In this document: positions 38,238 through 41,132 of the stretch, piece by piece
How the letters are laid out: each line of letters opens with the position of its first letter
Numbering within the stretch: position 1 is the first letter of the stretch
From: Pseudomonas fluorescens
GTDB lineage: Bacteria > Pseudomonadota > Gammaproteobacteria > Pseudomonadales > Pseudomonadaceae
Length of the DNA stretch: 41,132 nucleotides
Reading direction: 5' to 3'
NCBI RefSeq assembly: GCF_018614775.1
Contig: NZ_JAGGOF010000034.1
Coordinates: 1-41,132, forward strand
Made by a program: the position numbers and the translations under genes
Notes under the pieces: model-generated
Database searches by the model: none
Seen by the model: only the letters and a program-made list of their open reading frames with translations
Told to the model about the DNA's origin: nothing

Positions 38238-39998
38238 ATGACGACGCCCGCGCTGCTGCCCATCGATCCCCGACGCCAATCCAAGTTTCTGTACTGGATG
38301 GGCTGGCGTGTCTGCGAGATTGCCGAGGCTACGGGCGAAAAGGAAAAAACGCTACACAGCTGGAAGGCCCGCGATGAGTGGGACCGGGCCGATAATGTTG
38401 AGCGTATCGGCGGGGCGTTGGAAGCGCGTTTGGTGCAACTGATCCTCAAGGAGGGGAAAAGCGGCGGCGACTTCAAGGAGATTGATCTGCTGCACCGGCA
38501 GTTGGAGCGGCAGGCGCGAATTCAGCGCTTCCAGGGTGGCGGTACCGAAACCGATCTCAACCCGAACCTGGCCAAGCGCAACGCTGAACCGAAGAAGAAG
38601 GCCGTCAAAAATGAGATCGATGAAGACCAGGTCGAGCTGCTGCGCGAGGCCTTCATCGACGGCTGTTTTGATTACCAGAGAGACTGGTACCGAGCCGGCA
38701 ATCAGCGTACACGCGTCATCCTCAAGAGCCGGCAGATCGGCGCCACTTACTACTTCGCTCGCGAGGCGTTCGTCGACGCTCTGGACACGGGGCGTAATCA
38801 GATTTTTCTGTCGGCGTCGAAGAACCAGGCCTACCTGTTTCGGGGGTACATCCAGGCCTTCGCCCGGGAAGTCATCGGCGTCGAGCTGAGTGGTGACCCA
38901 ATTGTGCTGCCCAACGGCGCCGAGCTGTTTTTCCTCGGCACCAACGCCCGTACCGCCCAGGGCTATCACGGCAATTTCTACTTCGACGAGTTCTTCTGGA
39001 CGTTCAAGTTCGAGGAGTTGAACAAGGTCGCCTCGGGCATGGCGATGCACAAGAAGTGGCGCAAAACCTACTTCTCGACGCCATCGAGCATGGCTCACGA
39101 AGCCTACACCTTCTGGACCGGCGAGCGCTTCAACAAGGGCAAGCCCGCCGCGCAGCACACCAAAGTGGACGTGTCCCATGGTGCGCTCCAGCAGGGGCGG
39201 TTCTGTGAGGACCGGCTGTGGCGTCAGATCGTCACTATCCTCGACGCGGAGCGGGGCGGTTGTGACCGATTCGACATCGAAGAGCTGCGCCGGGAGTACA
39301 GCCCTGAGGCGTTCGCCAACCTGCTGATGTGCGAATTCGTCGACGACGGCGCGAGCATCTTTCCGCTGGCGGTGTTGCAGCCGTGCATGGTCGACAGTTG
39401 GGTGGAGTGGGCCGAGGACTACAAACCGTTCGCCATGCGTCCATTTGGCGACCGGCAGGTTTGGGTTGGGTACGACCCGGCCGAGACGGGCGACTGTTCG
39501 GGCCTAGTGGTGGTCGCGCCGCCGCTGGTGCCTGGCGGGAAATTCCGCGTGCTTGAGCGCCATCAGTTCCGTGGTATGGACTTCGCTGCCCAGGCCGCCG
39601 CCATCAAGGGCGTGTGCGACCGCTACTGGGTCACCTACATCGGCATCGACGTCACCGGCCTGGGCAGCGGCGTGGCCCAGCTGGTGCGCCAGTTCTTCCC
39701 GGCCGTCACCACCTTCAGCTACTCCCCCGAGGTGAAAACCCGTCTTGTGCTCAAGGCCTATGACGTGATCCACAAGGGCCGGCTGGAGTTCGACGCTGGC
39801 TGGACCGACATGGCCCAGTCGCTCATGGCAATCCGCAAGACCATCACCGCCGGCGGCCGCCAGTTCACCTACACCGCCGGGCGCAACGACAACACCGGCC
39901 ACGCCGACCTGGCCTGGGCGCTCTTCCACGCATTGCACAACGAACCGCTCGAAGGGCAGACCGCTGCCAATACCGGGCGAATGGAGATTTTCACATGA
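38238..39998 (+). CDS. P: Terminase large subunit gpP
   Basis: A 586-aa P2 gpP family terminase ATPase. Residues 15-50 are a helix-turn-helix (KFLYWMGWRVCEIAEATGEKEKTLHSWK). The ATPase has the P2-type Walker A variant SRQIGAT (164-170), Walker B FYFDEFFW with D250-E251, and GTNARTAQGYHG. The RNase-H-like nuclease domain has WVGYDPAETGDCSG, YIGIDVTGLGSGV and GHADLAWALFHAL. It packages DNA into proheads. ATG 38238 is preferred; the frame upstream to 38112 overlaps the promoter region. Confidence 0.95.
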   Translation: MTTPALLPIDPRRQSKFLYWMGWRVCEIAEATGEKEKTLHSWKARDEWDRADNVERIGGALEARLVQLILKEGKSGGDFKEIDLLHRQLERQARIQRFQGGGTETDLNPNLAKRNAEPKKKAVKNEIDEDQVELLREAFIDGCFDYQRDWYRAGNQRTRVILKSRQIGATYYFAREAFVDALDTGRNQIFLSASKNQAYLFRGYIQAFAREVIGVELSGDPIVLPNGAELFFLGTNARTAQGYHGNFYFDEFFWTFKFEELNKVASGMAMHKKWRKTYFSTPSSMAHEAYTFWTGERFNKGKPAAQHTKVDVSHGALQQGRFCEDRLWRQIVTILDAERGGCDRFDIEELRREYSPEAFANLLMCEFVDDGASIFPLAVLQPCMVDSWVEWAEDYKPFAMRPFGDRQVWVGYDPAETGDCSGLVVVAPPLVPGGKFRVLERHQFRGMDFAAQAAAIKGVCDRYWVTYIGIDVTGLGSGVAQLVRQFFPAVTTFSYSPEVKTRLVLKAYDVIHKGRLEFDAGWTDMAQSLMAIRKTITAGGRQFTYTAGRNDNTGHADLAWALFHALHNEPLEGQTAANTGRMEIFT

Positions 39999-41020
39999 CC
40001 GAACAACTCGCCAGCCAGGAACTGTTGCCGGCTACGCTCGATGCCGCCAGTGCGGGTACACAGGTGTTCAGCTTTGGGGAGCCGACGCCGGTGCTGGGTG
40101 GTCGCGAGGTGTTCGATTACCTGGAGTGCTGGTTCAACGGGCGGTGGTATGAGCCGCCGTTGTCGCTCAATGGCCTGGCCCGGTCAGTGGGAGCGAGCGT
40201 GCATCTGCATTCGGGGTTGATGTTCAAGCGCAACCTGTTGAGCAAGACGTTTATCCCGCACCCGATGCTGTCCCGGGCGGCTTTTGAACAGTTCGCCCTG
40301 GACTTTCTATGCCTGGGCAATGCGTATTTGGAGAAGCGCCGTTCGGTGCTGGGCGGTACGCGGCAGCTGGTGCCGTCGTTGGCGAAGTACATGCGGGTTG
40401 GGCCGGATGGGCGGTTTTACCAGGTGCAGGGATGGAAAAATGAGCACGCGTTTGAGCCAGGGAGCATTTTTCATCTGCGTGAGGCGGATTTGCACCAGGA
40501 AATTTATGGGTTGCCGGAGTGGATCAGTGCCTTGCAATCGGCGCTTTTGAACGAGTCGGCGACATTGTTTCGGCGTAAGTATTACGAGAATGGGAGCCAT
40601 GCGGGGTTCATCTTGTACATGACCGATGCGGCGCAGACTGAGGCGGATATTGATGCGTTGCGTAATGCGCTGAAGGAGTCGAAGGGGCCGGGGAATTTTC
40701 GGAATTTGTTTGTCTATTCGCCGACTGGCAAGAAGGACGGGATTCAATTGATTCCTGTCAGTGAGGTGGCGGCGAAGGATGAATTCAACTCGATCAAGAA
40801 TCAGACACGTGACGATGTGCTGGCGAGCTTGCGGATTCCGCCGCAGTTGATGGGTATTGTGCCGCAGAACGCGGGTGGGTTTGGGTCGATCCGGGAAGCT
40901 GCGCAGATTTATGCGGCGAATGAGCTGGAGCCCATCCAGACGCGGATGACGCAATTAAATCATTGGCTAGGGGAGGAAATAATGCGTTTCAAACACTACG
41001 CAACCGGCGGGGAGGCTTAA
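39995..41020 (+). CDS. Q: Portal protein gpQ
   Basis: A 341-aa P2 gpQ portal: QVFSFGEPTPVLGGREVFDYLECWFNGRWYEPPLS, GLARSVGASVHLHSGLMFKRNLL, FALDFLCLGNAYLEKRRS, IYGLPEWISALQSALLNESATLFRRKYYENGSHAGFILYMTD and PQNAGGFGSIREAAQIYAANELEP. It forms the dodecameric vertex through which DNA passes. ATG 39995 overlaps the gpP stop (ATGA). Confidence 0.96.
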   Translation: MTEQLASQELLPATLDAASAGTQVFSFGEPTPVLGGREVFDYLECWFNGRWYEPPLSLNGLARSVGASVHLHSGLMFKRNLLSKTFIPHPMLSRAAFEQFALDFLCLGNAYLEKRRSVLGGTRQLVPSLAKYMRVGPDGRFYQVQGWKNEHAFEPGSIFHLREADLHQEIYGLPEWISALQSALLNESATLFRRKYYENGSHAGFILYMTDAAQTEADIDALRNALKESKGPGNFRNLFVYSPTGKKDGIQLIPVSEVAAKDEFNSIKNQTRDDVLASLRIPPQLMGIVPQNAGGFGSIREAAQIYAANELEPIQTRMTQLNHWLGEEIMRFKHYATGGEA

Positions 41021-41132
41021 GACTCCAAGGCGTTCGGTTCTGTACAGCGAACTGCGCCAGTGGCAGAAAAGGTCGGTGGGGGCTGTAACCATGAACTGGA
41101 AGTGGACATGTAGATCGTGTCCCAGGAAGTGG
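41021..41132. other. Sequence after gpQ, window end
   Basis: No complete gene. An ATG at 41091 opens MNWKWTCRSCPRKW, with two cysteines spaced like a zinc finger and a G-rich stretch 8 bases upstream. It could be the first codons of a small zinc-finger protein. The prophage end and cos, expected in this direction, were not found. Confidence 0.25.

Larger units (their letters stand above)
9975..41132. mobile_element. P2-like prophage integrated in dusA (one end in window)
   Basis: Integrase next to the dusA 5' end, control genes, a primase-helicase and a nearly complete P2-type set of head, tail and lysis genes form one element. Its left end must lie between the conserved DusA coding sequence (about 9975-10005) and the integrase start at 10161. 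The right end, a second copy of the attachment core, is beyond the window. Relative to P2, the late block is inverted with respect to the early region: D, not Q, is nearest the repressor. Confidence 0.92.

Noticed and set aside
41021..41132. cos or right attachment site near the end of gpQ
   Set aside because: No dusA-like sequence or cohesive-end-like GC palindrome is visible in the remaining 112 bases.
1..41132. CRISPR arrays, tRNA or rRNA genes, insertion sequences
   Set aside because: No regularly spaced repeats, no cloverleaf with a CCA end that I could identify, and no transposase other than the phage integrase were seen.

Overview
The window is a stretch of Pseudomonas chromosome, most likely P. 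fluorescens group. The evidence is the high GC, a REP element of the 'tgtgggagc-gggc/gagc-ttgctcgcga' type, and the neighbourhood mlaA / rssB-rssC / tal / dusA. From about position 10,000 to the end it carries a P2-like temperate prophage (Peduovirus-type head and contractile tail). The prophage is integrated at the 5' end of dusA by a dusA-type tyrosine recombinase. Only the dusA-side end lies in the window; the prophage runs past 41,132.

Host part (1-10,000): a DUF4404 protein; a HAD-like protein whose nucleophile is lost; mlaA (outer-membrane lipid asymmetry); the rssB-rssC stress-regulation pair; tal; and, between tal and dusA, an insert of two overlapping SF1 helicase genes. These are a UPF1/DNA2-like helicase followed by a UvrD-like one. 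The insert has lower GC than its surroundings, has an operator-like dyad in front, and could be an accessory or defence operon.

Early and control part of the prophage (10,000-19,740): int reads rightward. A leftward early operon holds a Cro-like protein, a YmfL-family regulator, an AntA-type antirepressor, an Ogr zinc-finger activator, a large Toprim primase-helicase, several small proteins and, last, a PrtN-like activator. A repressor reads rightward from the divergent Cro/repressor region, which has three evenly placed TGCA-N6-TGCA-like sites. Two accessory genes follow it: a 54-aa protein and a probable WYL-BRCT protein.

Late part (19,775-41,020): reading right to left, the genes are the P2 set O N M L X Y K lysB lysC R S, then V W J I H tfa, then FI FII E/E' T U D. 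P and Q diverge from O at the right. E/E' keep the T-TTT-TTG slippery site in frame. A 19-bp dyad, TGTA-N11-TACA, occurs at exactly the three places where P2 has its Ogr-driven late promoters (O/P, V and F). An AT-rich gene for a putative PD-(D/E)xK (NERD/Mrr-like) nuclease sits in opposite orientation between S and V, sharing a TTAA double stop with S. It is a typical position for a lysogenic-conversion or anti-phage gene.

The best candidates for something undescribed are the S-V nuclease gene, the WYL-BRCT gene and the two-helicase operon. The coexistence of two late-type activators (Ogr and PrtN) and a repeated hairpin-plus-Shine-Dalgarno cassette are further points of interest. Assignments come from recognising motifs and gene order by eye; no database search was run.
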